Assembly: GCA_031769625.1 (NCBI GenBank)
Contig: JAUIMM010000113.1
Location: 13,612,501-13,676,500, forward strand
Direction: 5' to 3'
DNA length: 64,000 nt
Source of the DNA: Taudactylus pleione
Lineage: Eukaryota; Chordata; Amphibia; Anura; Myobatrachidae
Part shown: in pieces, positions 54,549-64,000 of the stretch
Layout: each line of letters begins with the position of its first letter
Position numbering within the stretch: the first letter of the stretch is position 1
Translations under genes and position numbers: made by a program
The notes under the pieces: generated by a model
What the model was told of the DNA's origin: nothing
The model's database searches: none
The model's input: the letters and a program-made list of their open reading frames with translations, nothing else

Positions 54549-56930
54549 GGCATACAGAAATCCATAAAAGTAGGTTAATGATGGGCCATAAACGTACGTA
54601 GTAGTGTTATGATGTCATATGGAGAGATGAGGCAGTCGAGCACCCACCCTCAGATGCCAGGAAATTATTATGCAGCCATTATGGACATATGAAGCCTTGT
54701 TTCCTGGTAAAATGGTAGAGATGTTTGTTGCATTTATGAGCAACTATTACATGAATATCGCTGAAAGGTGTTGTCAATAGAAATGAGAAATAGTAATCAA
54801 ATGTCTTTTAGTCCTGCAATACAAGCTATGACCACAGGGGGGAGTTCCAGAATGCCTGAAGTATATGAAACTCTCAGCAACGTTGAGAGATATTGGGCTC
54901 TATTTATTAACATTATTTTTACTAAAATAAAGTGAAAAAGGGTGTTTTCACACTCTTTTCACATTATTTTAGTATCACCTATAGTTATTACAGGGCAATT
55001 GGAGTAGAATTCGTAAAATTCTACTCCAACCCCTAAGTATCACTTATTTTTAGTAAAGCAGATCGCATTTCCCATAACTGTAATGGGAAATGTGATTCGA
55101 CCATAGTTACTAAAAAAAAATGTGAAAAAAATATCTGGGAAAGCCCTGTGATAATAACGCCACCTGGAGGTGGCGTTATCCAGGGTCTCCCCCGGTTACC
55201 GGACTCCTGCTCTGCTCTAACGGGGAGAGCAGAGCCGGGAGTCGGTCCCTGTAATCAGCTGTGTGGTCTAAACAGACCGCAAGCTGATTACTGTAAAAAA
55301 AAGAAAAAAAAATAGTAAAAAAAAAAATGACTTACCTGACTCCAGGGACCGGTGATCAGGGCTCCGGTGATGTCTCCCCCCCATTCAGCTGGTCTCCCAT
55401 AGTGCACTGCTGCCTGGTCATCAGGTGATCGGGTCCCAGTGCAGTATGGGAGATCACCTGACCGGAGGAATGGAGAACATCACCGGAGGCCTGGAGCACG
55501 CAGGTAAGTGTAAATAAGGGAGAGGGGGGTCGCGGGGGGGAGGGGGGGTCGCGGGGGGTCTGCGATCACGGGAGGCGGGGCTTAGCGCCAGAGGGGGTTA
55601 GCAGTGGCGACCGGTTGGCGCATGCGCGGGCACTTAATCACTTTATTTTTTGCGAAAATACTGTGATAAGGCTCCGAAGGGGATTCGCAGGGACAGAGCT
55701 TTATCACAAGCCCTGTCCCTGCAAGGGATTTGTAGTAAATCCCTGTGATATTGCCTGAATTCGCAATGCGAATTCAGTCGTTAATATCACACTACAATCT
55801 GCATTAGAAATGCGGATTGTAGTAAATAGAGCCCATTAACTGCTAGTTCCAGCACAGATTCACTTCTTTGTTGTAAAGTAAAAGAATGGAGTGGAGGTGT
55901 AGGAAGTCCTGCAGCAAGGGACACAGGAGCAATTACAGTGCTGTGAGCAGTACTGGCTTGCTGTTGATTTCCTCAGAGATGCCACAGTGGGGAGAGCTAT
56001 ACAGCAGCAGGTATGCAGGGTGCAGTGTGAGCCGGAGATCACACACACTGAGTCACCGTGGAGTACTCACTGCGTTCCACAGAGCCGCTTCCAGGGGACA
56101 GAAGGGGGAGTCTTCGCCAGGAGGTATTACACAAGGAGAGGCAGGGAGACCTCCCGCAGTGCAGCAGAGACCCACGGCGGCGGCCGCGATGGGAGAGCCA
56201 CCCGTTATGGAGCCACTTCCAGGGGGATAAATTAGTCAGCGGGGAAGTCTCTGACAGGTGGATCTCCACGGGGGTGGTAGCGGTATTGCCCGGCAGCTAA
56301 TAGGGGTCAGTGGCGGGTTGTAGTGGGAGCTGCAGGCTGTGTGCTGAGGGCCAAAATGGCGGATCAGCGTTATATGCACCACCTTATAGACCCGCTTCCC
56401 AGGGTCCAAAGGAGGCAGTGGGGTGATCTAGACCCGGAGGGCACCCGCAGGGGATCGAGCGGTACCTCCGTAGAGGCAGTAGAGGTCCGTGGTGGCGGCC
56501 GCAACAGGAGAGCAGGGCCCTGTAGAGCCGCTTCTAGGGGTCCAATAGAGGCAACAACGGAGCCTCTAACCAGAGGATCCCCACGGGGGGAGGTAGCGGC
56601 ACGTCCGGGGAAGCGGCTGAGGTCAGTAGAGGTGGCCGCGATGGGAGTGCAGCTGACGGTCCACAGATGCCCCAACTCAAGGCCGCAGCTGCAGGGTGAG
56701 AGGTAGGCCCCAATCAGGACTGGGGATCAAATTCACTCCGGAGCCCGGGGAGTGAAAGGGAGCAGAGTCAGGGTGGCCCAGACATTCAGAGGCCCCTGGA
56801 GAGGGGTAGGTCGACCTGTTATAAAGTGGGTTTTGCCCTATAAAGCAAGGGTAAGTCAGCAGCTACATGAAATTATGTCTGCCCAGTCAGGTAGCTAGGC
56901 TACGCCCCCCAGGAGTAATATCTTTAATTT
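54549..56930 (-). promoter_or_regulatory. L1 5' UTR, GC-rich with repeated units
   Basis: Everything right of ORF1 up to the GGGGGGCGTAGCC start, apart from the MITE. Between 56080 and 56690 related units recur: CCGCTTCCAGGGG (56087), CGCTTCCCAGGGTCCAAAGG (56392), CCGCTTCTAGGGGTCC (56527) and GCGGCCGCGATGGGAG-like (56178, 56496, 56634). Repeated CpG-rich units in a 5' UTR suggest an internal promoter of L1 type. Long frames on both strands here are artefacts of base composition. Confidence 0.6.
54895..55834. mobile_element. MITE, GGGCTCTATTTATTAAC family, copy 1
   Basis: Ends GGGCTCTATTTATTAACATT and TTGTAGTAAATAGAGCCC, flanked by ATT (54892-54894, 55835-55837). 940 bp with internal hairpin AATTGGAGTAGAATTCG...AAATTCTACTCCAA near 55000 and no coding capacity. 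Copy 2 is at 58293-59212. Confidence 0.9.
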
Positions 56931-57223
56931 TTCAAATGGAACCTGTCTTTTAATAGGAGAGACTATCTATATAGAATTGTGTTTTTATTTTGCATATTAC
57001 TTGCATAGAAAATGGGATTAATAGATATACAGCCATGGCCAAAAGTTTTGAAAATGACACAAGTATTGGTTTTCACAGTTTGCTGCTTCAGTGTTTTTAG
57101 ACCTTTTTGTTAGATGTTACTATGGTATACTGAAGTAAGATTACAAGCATTTCATAAATGTCAAAGGCTTTTATTGACAATTACATTAAGTTTATGCAAA
57201 GAGTCAATATTTGCAGTGATGAC

Positions 57224-57790
57224 CCTTCTTTTTGAAGACCTCTGAAATTTGCCCCTGGCATGCTGTCAATCAACTTCTAGGCCACATACTGAGTGATGGC
57301 CGCCCATTCTTGCCTAATCAATGCTTGGAGATTGCCAGAATTTGTGGGTTTTTATTTGTCCACCCGCCTCTTGAGGATTGACAATGGGATTATGGTCTGG
57401 GGAGTTTCCTGACCATGGACCCAAAATGTCGATGCTTTGTTCCCTGAGCTACTTAGCTATCACTTTTGCCTTATGGCAAGGTGCTCCATCATGCTGGAAA
57501 AGGCATTGTTCGTCACTAAACTGTGCTTGGATGGTTGGAAGAAGTTGCATTTCATAGCTGTGTTCTTAGGCAAAATTGTGAGTGATCCCACTCCCTTGGC
57601 TGAGAAGCATCCCCACACATGAATGGTCTTAGGATGCTTTACTGTTGGCATGACACATGACATGACACAGGACAGAAGACTGATGGTGGCGCTCATCTTT
57701 CCTTTTCCGGACAAGCGTTTTTCCATATGCCACAAACAATCTGAAAGTGGATTCATCAGAGAAAATAACTTTACCCTAGTCCTCAGCAGT
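57224..57790 (-). pseudogene. Tc1 transposase C-terminal half, left arm
   Basis: Minus-strand reading: FSDESTFRLF (first catalytic Asp), VWGCFSAKGVGSLTILPKNT, then a deletion that removes part of the middle, HDGAPCHKAKV-like sequence and the SPDLNPIENLW-type region near 57350 in altered frames. Diverged from the right arm by small deletions and substitutions. Confidence 0.8.
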
Positions 57791-57799
57791 CCAATCCCT

Positions 57800-58250
57800 G
57801 TTTCTTTTGCAGTATATCAGTCTGTCCCTGTCACTCACAATTTTGCCGATGAACACAGCCATGAATAAAGAATGGTACCAAAACATCCTCCAAGAGCAAA
57901 TTCTCCCAACCATCCAAGAACAGTTTGGTGACGAACAATGCCTTTTCCAGCATGATGGAGCACCTTGCCATAAGGCAAAAGTGATAACTAAGTGGCTCAG
58001 GGAACAAAGCATTGACATTTTGAGTCCATGGCCAGGAAACTCCCCAGACCTTAATCCAATTGAGAACTTGTGGTCAATCCTCAAGAGGCGGGTGGACAAA
58101 CAAAACCCCACAAATTCTGACAAACTCCAAGCATTGATTAGTCAAGAATGGGTGGCCATCGGTTAGTATGTGGCCCAGAAGTTGATTGACAGCATGCCAG
58201 GGCGAATTGCAGAGGTCTTCAAAAAGAAGGGACAACACTGCAAATACTGA
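57800..58250 (+). pseudogene. Tc1 transposase C-terminal half, right arm
   Basis: Plus-strand frame MNTAMNKEWYQNILQEQILP, then CLFQHDGAPCHKAKVITKWL (second catalytic Asp) and SPDLNPIENLWSILKRRVDK (catalytic Glu). 35 residues lie between Asp and Glu. After a stop at about 58166, QKLIDSMPGRIAEVFKKKGQ near the TGA at 58249 is the usual C-terminus. The DNA-binding half is absent. Confidence 0.87.
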
Positions 58251-58292
58251 CTCTCTGCATAAACTTAATGTAATTGTCAATAAATGCCTTTG

Positions 58293-59212
58293 GGCTCTAT
58301 TTATTAACATTTATTAATATTTATTAACATTATTTTTACTAAAATAAAGTGAAAAGGGGTGTTTTCACACCCTATTCACATTATTTTAGTTTCACCTAAA
58401 GTTACTACAGGGCAATTGGAGTAGAATTGGAGTCAAATTCTTCTCCAAGCCCTAATTATCACTTATTTTTAGCAAGCAGATCACATTTCCCATAATTGTA
58501 ATGGGAAATGTGATCTGTCTGCAAGTTACTAAAAATAAATTGTGAAAAATATAGGGGAAAGCCCTGTGATAACGCCACCTGGAGTTATCAAGGTCTTCCC
58601 CAGTTACCAGACTCCTGATCCACTCTAACGGGCAGAGCAGAGCACGGAGCCGGCCCCAGTGATCAGCTGTATGGTCTAAACAGACCATACACTGATTCAC
58701 TGTAAAAAAAAGTAAAAAAAAAAAACTTACCTGAGTCCAGGGACCGGTGATTGGGGATCCGGGTGATGTCATCCCTCCAGTCAGCTGGTCTCCCATGCTG
58801 CACTGGGGCCCGGTCGTCACCTGACAGGGTCTCAGTGCAGGATGGGATGTCACCTGACCGGAGCCACGGAGGACATCACCGGAGCACCGATAACTGCAGG
58901 TAAGTGTAATTATGGGAGGGGGAGTTTGCGGGGGGGTCCGTGATCACTGGGGGTGGGGCTTAGTGGAGGGGGCTGAGGCTTAGCGGCGGCCGGTCAGCGC
59001 ATGTATCGGCACTTGTCACGGTATTTTTTGCGTAAATACCATGATAAGTGTGCAGAGGCTATTTGCAGGGACAGAACTTTATCGCAAGCTCTGTCCCTGA
59101 AAGGGATTTTTAGTAAATCCCTGTGATATTGCCTGAATTCGCAATGCAAATTCAGTCGGTAATATCACACTACAATCTGCATTACAAATGCGGATTGTAC
59201 TAAATAGAGCCC
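58293..59212. mobile_element. MITE, GGGCTCTATTTATTAAC family, copy 2
   Basis: 920 bp, flanked by TTT (58290-58292, 59213-59215). The undisturbed left arm of the host Tc1 reads AAAGGC at the equivalent site, which gives GCCTTT once and so confirms a 3-bp duplication. Same interior as 54895-55834, with small indels. Confidence 0.92.
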
Positions 59213-59435
59213 TTTGACACTTATGAAATGCTTGTAATTATACTTCAGTATACCATAGTAACATCTGACAAATGCGGATTGTAGTAAAATAGAGCCCTTT
59301 GACACTTATGAAATGCTTGTAATTATACCTCAGTATACCATAGTAACATCTGGCAAAAAGTTCTAAAAACACTGAAGCAGCAAACTTTGTGAAAACCAAT
59401 ACTTGTGTCATTCTCAAAACTTTTGGCCATGGCTG

Positions 59436-59759
59436 TAGTCTATCTCGTGAAAGGAAACTATACATTGGTTATAGCGCTGTTGAACTTACAACTTTTCAGT
59501 ATATTGCATGTAGCATTAGACTTGGGAAACACAATTCCATTTTCTTTCCTTTTCAAATTTGTTTCTTGGGATATACTTCTATACTGGCGCTTCTTCAGCC
59601 CAGTCTATTTACGGAGTATTGTACCCTTGTAATATTCGATAATCAACTTTAATAATCAAATTAGTTATTATGTATGTTTGTGTGTTGTTTGTATCTTGCT
59701 AATAATATTTAAATATTTCAATTAAAAGTTATGTTTTAATATTCATGCCTATATTTTCA
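59436..59759. other. Unassigned AT-rich sequence
   Basis: No gene or repeat recognised. Confidence 0.4.
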
Positions 59760-60104
59760 ACAAATGTCACTAGTAGTGGTATATCTGAGTGCTCCTGCAA
59801 GTTTGATATCTGTACTGTCTATCCTTGTTTCTATTATTCATTTACTTGCAGGAAGCTCCGCCACTAATACTATCACCCACCCTTATCTGGTGATTTCCTT
59901 AAGTACACATGACTTGATATTCTGCTGTAAGAAATGTTATGTTCCTCTCACCTTGGACCTGTGCAGAAGGAAACCCCCTTCAAGACAATTAGGTTTGAGT
60001 GTCAGCTCTGTGTCCCTGGATAATTCGGATTTGTCTCCCTGTGACGGCTGTGGTGATAAAGCCTACATCATGAGCTTGATTGGGCTGGGATATTGTTGCT
60101 GAAC
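59760..60104 (+). other. Plus-strand open frame, possible terminal exon
   Basis: From a good acceptor (CTATTATTCATTTACTTGCAG, given in part, ending 59851) the frame GSSATNTITHPYLVISLSTH continues with CCKKCYVPLTLDLCRRK and SPCDGCGDKAYIMSLIGLGY to TGA at about 60102. The Cys pairs look zinc-finger-like. No family recognised, and no upstream exon found. Confidence 0.25.
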
Positions 60105-60465
60105 AAATCTCTGTACAATGCTACATAAAATTGCGAATTAAAAAAATTATTTTGACAGGAAAGTTACTAAAGCTTGTAGAAACCAATGCTTATCCAGCAT
60201 TTTTTTTTACTGTTTTTAATCTGCTAGATTTACTATAGTAAAAGCTGCCGGAAAACCACCTGAAAAATTACCATTTTACAAAGCGTCTATGACTAAACTG
60301 CCATCACATTTTTCCAATAATAAAAATACAAAGTACTACATTTATCAAAGGGCACTTTGTGAAACTGCTGGAAAGAAGGGGCAAAAAAAATAATCCATCA
60401 GACAAAGAGATGTGGCTGTGACAGGTGAGGAAGCAATTTAAGATGATCCTCCCCCCCCCCCATAC
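60105..60465. other. Unassigned AT-rich sequence
   Basis: No gene recognised; ends in a C-run and AC microsatellite (60451-60485). Confidence 0.4.
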
Positions 60466-60485
60466 ACACACACACACACACACAC

Positions 60486-60518
<33 letters not shown>

Positions 60519-62400
60519 TATTTACAGTATATGGCGCCACAAGTGTTCCGCAGTGCCTTACAAAGTACATGAACAAATAAGTAAGCAGTGACTTACACTA
60601 CAATACAAAGCAGGACATGGACATGTATAATAAACATTGCTATATTAGCGACCTTTACGCCCACATAAGCAGCCGAGTGTTGGTTGCCCTAGTGGGGAGT
60701 AAGAGATAAATTAAATTACAGTAGGGAGAAGCGCAAGAGGGTAGAGGGCCCTGCTTGAAAGAGCTTACATTCTTTAAGGGAGGGGCAGACGAACAGGAGT
60801 GACACAGATGGGGTAGGCGGGGAGGAAGGAAGATGTAGAAGCAAGTTAGGATGAGAGCTGGAAGGCTTTAATGAAGTAGTGGGTCTTAAGAGCTCGTTTG
60901 AAAGATTGTAGAGAGGTGCAGAGTCTGATGGGGAGAGGGAGGGAGTTCCAAAGGTGGGGAGCAACGCGGTCAAAATCTTGGAGGCGGGAGTGGGAGGAAG
61001 TAATCAATTGGAATGAAAGGCGGTGTGTATTAAGTGAACGAAGAGGGCAGACAGAAGAGTGAAGGGAGATGAGATCAGAGATGTAAATGGGAGAGGAATG
61101 GGTGAGGGCTTTGTAAGTGAGTGTGAGAACCTTGAATTGGGTTCTGAAAGGGAAGGGGAGCCAGTGGAGGGCTTGTAAGAGAGGGGAGGCAGATGTAGAG
61201 CATTTGGAGAGGAAGATGAGCCGAGAAGCAGCACTGAGCACAGACTGGAGAGGAGAGAAATGGGATTTGGGGAGGCCAGATAGGAGAAGGTTACAGTAGT
61301 CCAATCTGGAGATGACCAATGAATGTATGAGGGTTTTGGTGGCATCCTGGGTGAGAAAGGGTCTGATCTTGGAAATATTCTTGAGATGGAAATGACAGGA
61401 CTGTGAGAGGTTCTGAATATGTGGTTTGAAGGAGAGGGAAGAGTCCAGGATGACTCCAAGACAACGCACTTTGGAACTAGATGAGATAGTTGTGCCATCT
61501 ATTGATAAAGAAATAGTGGGACATGATGTTATGTGGGAGACGATCAGCTCAGTCTTAGACATATTAAGTTTGAGAAATCGCTGGGACATCCAGGAAGAGA
61601 TAGCAGAGAGACAGTTAGAGATACGAGTCAGTAGAGAGGGGAAAGATCAGGTGAGGAAAGGTAGATCTGAGTATCATCAGCATAGAGATGATAATGGAGG
61701 TCAAAAGAGCGGATGAGTTTACCTAGAGAGGACGTAAAGAGAGAGAGAATAGGAGAGGCCCAAGAACAGAACCTTGGGGAACACCTACTGTAAGAGGCTG
61801 TGGTGGGGAGGAGTTGTCGTGAGAGGAAACAGAGAAGGAGCAGTCAGAGAGGTAAGAGGACAGCCAGGAGAGAGCAGTGTCAAGTAGACCAAGGGAGTGA
61901 AGGATATGCAGTAGTAGAGGGTGGTCTACAGTGTCAAAAGCAGCAGAGAGGTCAAGGAGAATGAGCAGAGAGTAGTGGCCTTGGATTTGGCAGCAAGGAG
62001 GTCAGTGCTGACTTTTGTGAGGGCAGTTTCAATGGAGTGGAGAGAACGGAAGCCAGACTGAAAAGGGTCAAGAAGGGAGTGGGAAGAAAGAAACGTGTTG
62101 AGGCGGTTGTAAACAATACGTTCAAGGAGTTTTTAGGCAAAAGGGAGGAGAGAGATAGGTCGGTAGTTAGAGAGAATGTTATGATCAAGGTTAGGTTTTT
62201 TAAGAATGGGGGAGACAAGGGCATGCTTGAATGCAGAAGGAAAGGTGCCAGAAGAGAGGAAGATATTAAGGAGGTGGGCAATATGGGAGCAGACAGAAGA
62301 GAAGAGGTAGCAGAGGGGATAGGGTCGAGGGGAGAGGTAGAAGGGAGGGAGGACTGGATAAGGGCCTTAACTTCCTCCCCAGTCACAGGGGAGAAGGATG
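60486..62400 (-). mobile_element. LINE of L2/CR1 clade, 5'-truncated
   Basis: Minus-strand element. 3' tail is an ATA repeat (TTA run at 60486-60519), preceded by GCGCCACAAGTGTTCCGC-type 3' UTR, identical in design to 47835-48225. The reverse transcriptase lies upstream. The left end at about 62400 is a 5' truncation within the RT domain. An AC microsatellite abuts the tail. Confidence 0.88.
60846..62386 (-). pseudogene. L2/CR1-clade reverse transcriptase, frameshifted
   Basis: The frame at 62386-62270 has STSPLDPIPSATSSLL and APILP, the start of the RT domain. Frameshifts follow. YADD, the catalytic motif, is at 61673-61684 (context [16 protein letters not shown]). From 61589 a long clean frame runs through KLNMSKTELIVSH, VRCLGVILDSSL and RLDYCNLLLSGLP to WNSLPLPIRLCTSLQSFKRA and a stop at 60846, the normal RT C-terminus. 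Inactive because of frameshifts between 62270 and 61600 and loss of the endonuclease. Confidence 0.9.
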
Positions 62401-62444
62401 TCGGAGTCAGTTTGTATGTGTGTGTATGCTACTTAGCATATTTA

Positions 62445-62974
62445 GGGGTATATTTACTAAGCAGTGTTAAGAGACAAAGTGAAATGAGATAAGGTACCAG
62501 CCAATCAGCTCCTAACTGCCATGTCACAGGCTGTGTTTGAAAAATGACAGTTGGGAGCAGGGAAGAACTATGGGAGACAATGGAGGCGTCCGCGGCCGGG
62601 CTCCAACTCTGAAGGGGCACCTCCTCCATTGTCCACAATATATTCACCCCACTTAGGGCTGTAACGACAGTATGTACCCGGAGTGTACCGTCACAGCCGC
62701 CCAATACATAGCACCTCTTCCCGGCACTTGAGAAGCCACCATACACTAGTGCAGAGCTCCATGTCAGACCATCAGCTGCTGCCTTCGTCTATCTATAGCC
62801 TGTCTGCATGCGAATTTCTACATTACAATGTCAGTGGCTGTGACGGTGGAGGGCACCAAATTATAACTTGCCTCCGGGCATCTGGGATGAATTTACGCCA
62901 CTGGTTGGAGCTGATTGGCTGGTACCTTATCACCTTTCACTTTGTCTCCTAACACTGCTTAGTAAATAGACCCC
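62445..62974. mobile_element. Palindromic MITE, interrupted copy
   Basis: Left arm GGGGTATATTTACTAAGCAG...CCAGCCAATCAGCTCCTAAC; right arm GAGCTGATTGGCTGGTACCT...CTGCTTAGTAAATAGACCCC. Same family as 38927-39123. A second element (62558-62903) splits it. Confidence 0.87.
62558..62903. mobile_element. hAT-like element nested in MITE
   Basis: Starts CAGGGAAGAACTATGGG, ends AATTTACGCCACTG. Flanks GTTGGGAG and GTTGGAG-C agree apart from one lost G, as judged from the undamaged palindrome. Right end shared with 32690-32764. Confidence 0.8.
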
Positions 62975-63173
62975 ATAGCTACTTAGCATCAGGCCCTGTC
63001 CCCTGGGGGATGAGAGACCAGTTCTGACTGGTTGCCCATCTATATAGTAGGCAGGTTTACACCAGGAGCACCTTGCCAGCAATCTGCTTCATCTCTCTGG
63101 GTTTTTTATTCCCTATGGATTATGATGGCTGGTAAGCAGTGCTTAGAGTGGTCCTAGAGACGTGGTGGAACTA

Positions 63174-63250
63174 TGCCAGTAGTAGTGCCGCCAGTAGTAG
63201 TGTCTCCAGTAGTAGTGCCCCCAGTAGTAGTGCCCCCAGTAGTAGTACCC
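63174..63250. repeat. 15-bp tandem repeat
   Basis: Five units of CCAGTAGTAGTGCCC with minor variation. Confidence 0.95.
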
Positions 63251-63346
63251 CTTACACAAAAAAAATAATATTAAAAACACAAACACAATACTAACCTTTA
63301 GCCCCGCTTCTGCGTCCGCTGCCGTCTGGTCCCACCGCTCCTCGGT

Positions 63347-63382
63347 ACAATGGGAGAGATGTCATGACATCTCTCCCATTGT
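63347..63382. repeat. Perfect 36-bp palindrome
   Basis: ACAATGGGAGAGATGTCA followed directly by its exact reverse complement. Cruciform-capable; no wider element boundaries found. Confidence 0.9.
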
Positions 63383-63646
63383 GCCCACCCGAGCTCAGGA
63401 GTGAACTCCAGCCTCCATCTGCCGCTGTAGGGAAGGAGGTGGGGCGCCCACAAATATCAAGATCTCAGTGGGCGCTTGGCAAATGGAGCCTCCCTGCGGC
63501 GTGGGGCAAGTGGCCGGGCAAGGTGGGATGGAGGAGGCGGAACTAATGGAACTGACGGAACACAGGTCCACCCTGTTCTGGCCCACTTTAACCCCTGTTG
63601 ATAAGTACTGTATATATTCTTCCCACTGCACTACAGAACAAAATAA

Positions 63647-64000
63647 GGCCCTCATTCAGAGCCGTACGCTCTGAGCAGAGCGCACGCTCTGAATGAGGGC
63701 CGCCCTCCATAATTATGGAGCGTCCTCCTGGACGCTCGTATAGCTGTGGGTCACCACCCACAGCCTATACGAGCGTGCAGTTTGATGGCCGCGATGGTCT
63801 TGACCATCGCGACCATCGAAACTGCGTGCAAAAGCCTGCGGTTGAGTTTTTCAACCGCAAGGCCCGGGGTGATTTTGGCTCTATCAGAGCCAAAATCACT
63901 CCCACTGACATCACTAGTGATGTCAGTGGGCCGGCTTCTGACGATAGGCGTTCCCTTGGGAACGCCCCCGTCAGGGAGGCACGCCCCCGGCACGCCCACC
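63647..64000. mobile_element. Multi-hairpin MITE, cut by window end
   Basis: Starts GGCCCTCATTCAGAGCCGTA after TAA (63644-63646). Seven stem-loops in a row: 63705-63720, 63733-63775, 63790-63811, 63838-63858, 63869-63899, 63901-63930 (30-bp perfect palindrome CCCACTGACATCACT plus reverse complement) and 63947-63966. The right end lies beyond the window. Confidence 0.85.

Larger units (their letters stand above)
50428..56930 (-). mobile_element. L1-clade LINE, 5' end present, 3' truncated
   Basis: On the minus strand: 5' end CCTGGGGGGCGTAGCCTAG at about 56930, a long GC-rich 5' UTR (to 54549), ORF1 (54548-53624), a spacer, and ORF2 from about 52767 to a break at about 50428 within the reverse transcriptase. 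Three MITEs are inserted (50563-51079, 52987-53426, 54895-55834). The missing part is the 3' end, which is the opposite of ordinary 5' truncation, so a later deletion or rearrangement is likely. Confidence 0.85.
57030..59435. mobile_element. Fold-back Tc1-type transposon
   Basis: Ends CAGCCATGGCCAAAAGTTTT and AAAACTTTTGGCCATGGCTG, flanked by TA. Both arms carry the 3' half of a transposase gene, pointing towards the ends: the left arm (57224-57790) reads on the minus strand, the right arm (57800-58250) on the plus. The element is therefore a long palindrome of two 3' halves with no 5' half. Interrupted by the MITE 58293-59212. Confidence 0.88.

Noticed and set aside
55886..56706. Several frames of 76-127 codons in GC-rich DNA
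   Set aside because: Explained as L1 5' UTR; no family match and frames on all strands.
60486..60519. Simple trinucleotide microsatellite of its own
   Set aside because: It is the 3' tail of the L2/CR1-clade LINE; the same tail follows the copy at 47835-48225.
1..64000. CRISPR arrays, bacterial operons, rRNA or tRNA genes
   Set aside because: No spaced direct repeats with unique spacers, no bacterial gene organisation, and no cloverleaf or rRNA sequence was recognised by eye.

Overview
This window looks like intron and intergenic DNA from a large, repeat-laden vertebrate genome, most likely an anuran amphibian. The evidence is short exons with consensus splice sites in a multi-kilobase-intron gene, plus a typical amphibian mix of repeats: Tc1/mariner and hAT transposons, Penelope-like elements (PLEs), an L1-clade and an L2/CR1-clade LINE, and many MITEs, including palindromes carrying AACCAATCAG. 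The species assignment is inference. No prokaryotic gene, CRISPR array, rRNA or tRNA gene was seen.

The only well-supported host gene is on the minus strand: six coding exons between 2762 and 28587. Spliced by eye they give one uninterrupted frame running through the end of a UBA-like helical region, RING1, the IBR and the catalytic RING2 of a HOIP (RNF31)-type RBR ubiquitin ligase. It is clearly HOIP-like but appears too divergent to be a simple orthologue. Its 3' end (the LDD region) lies beyond position 1 and its 5' exons beyond 28.6 kb; two short candidate exons (30904-30965 and 36430-36475) may belong to it.

Layout. 1-28 kb: introns of the RBR gene, holding a decayed ZBED-type hAT transposon (3.8-6.5 kb) with a second hAT element inside it, a MITE within a MITE (8.7-9.8 kb), a processed RBM7 pseudogene (12.9-13.6 kb), a Penelope-like element with an inverted copy of its own 3' end (15.7-19.2 kb) and a Tc1 element (20.7-22.3 kb). 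28-42 kb: nested hAT-type non-autonomous elements, several with exact or near-exact 8-bp target duplications, MITEs, two copies of an ACCCGGC-starting repeat and a large minisatellite. 42-45 kb: a second, minus-strand PLE. 45-50 kb: MITEs, a 37-bp minisatellite and a LINE 3' end. 50.4-56.9 kb: a minus-strand L1-clade LINE with a GC-rich 5' UTR, broken ORF1 and ORF2, and three inserted MITEs. 57.0-59.4 kb: a fold-back Tc1 made of two head-to-head transposase halves, itself hit by a MITE. 60.5-62.4 kb: a minus-strand L2/CR1-clade LINE. 62.4-64 kb: more nested MITEs.

No autonomous element here looks intact: every transposase or reverse transcriptase frame has stops, frameshifts or deletions. The genes do not form a pathway. 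The window is best read as a long record of nested insertions into and beside one RBR ligase gene.
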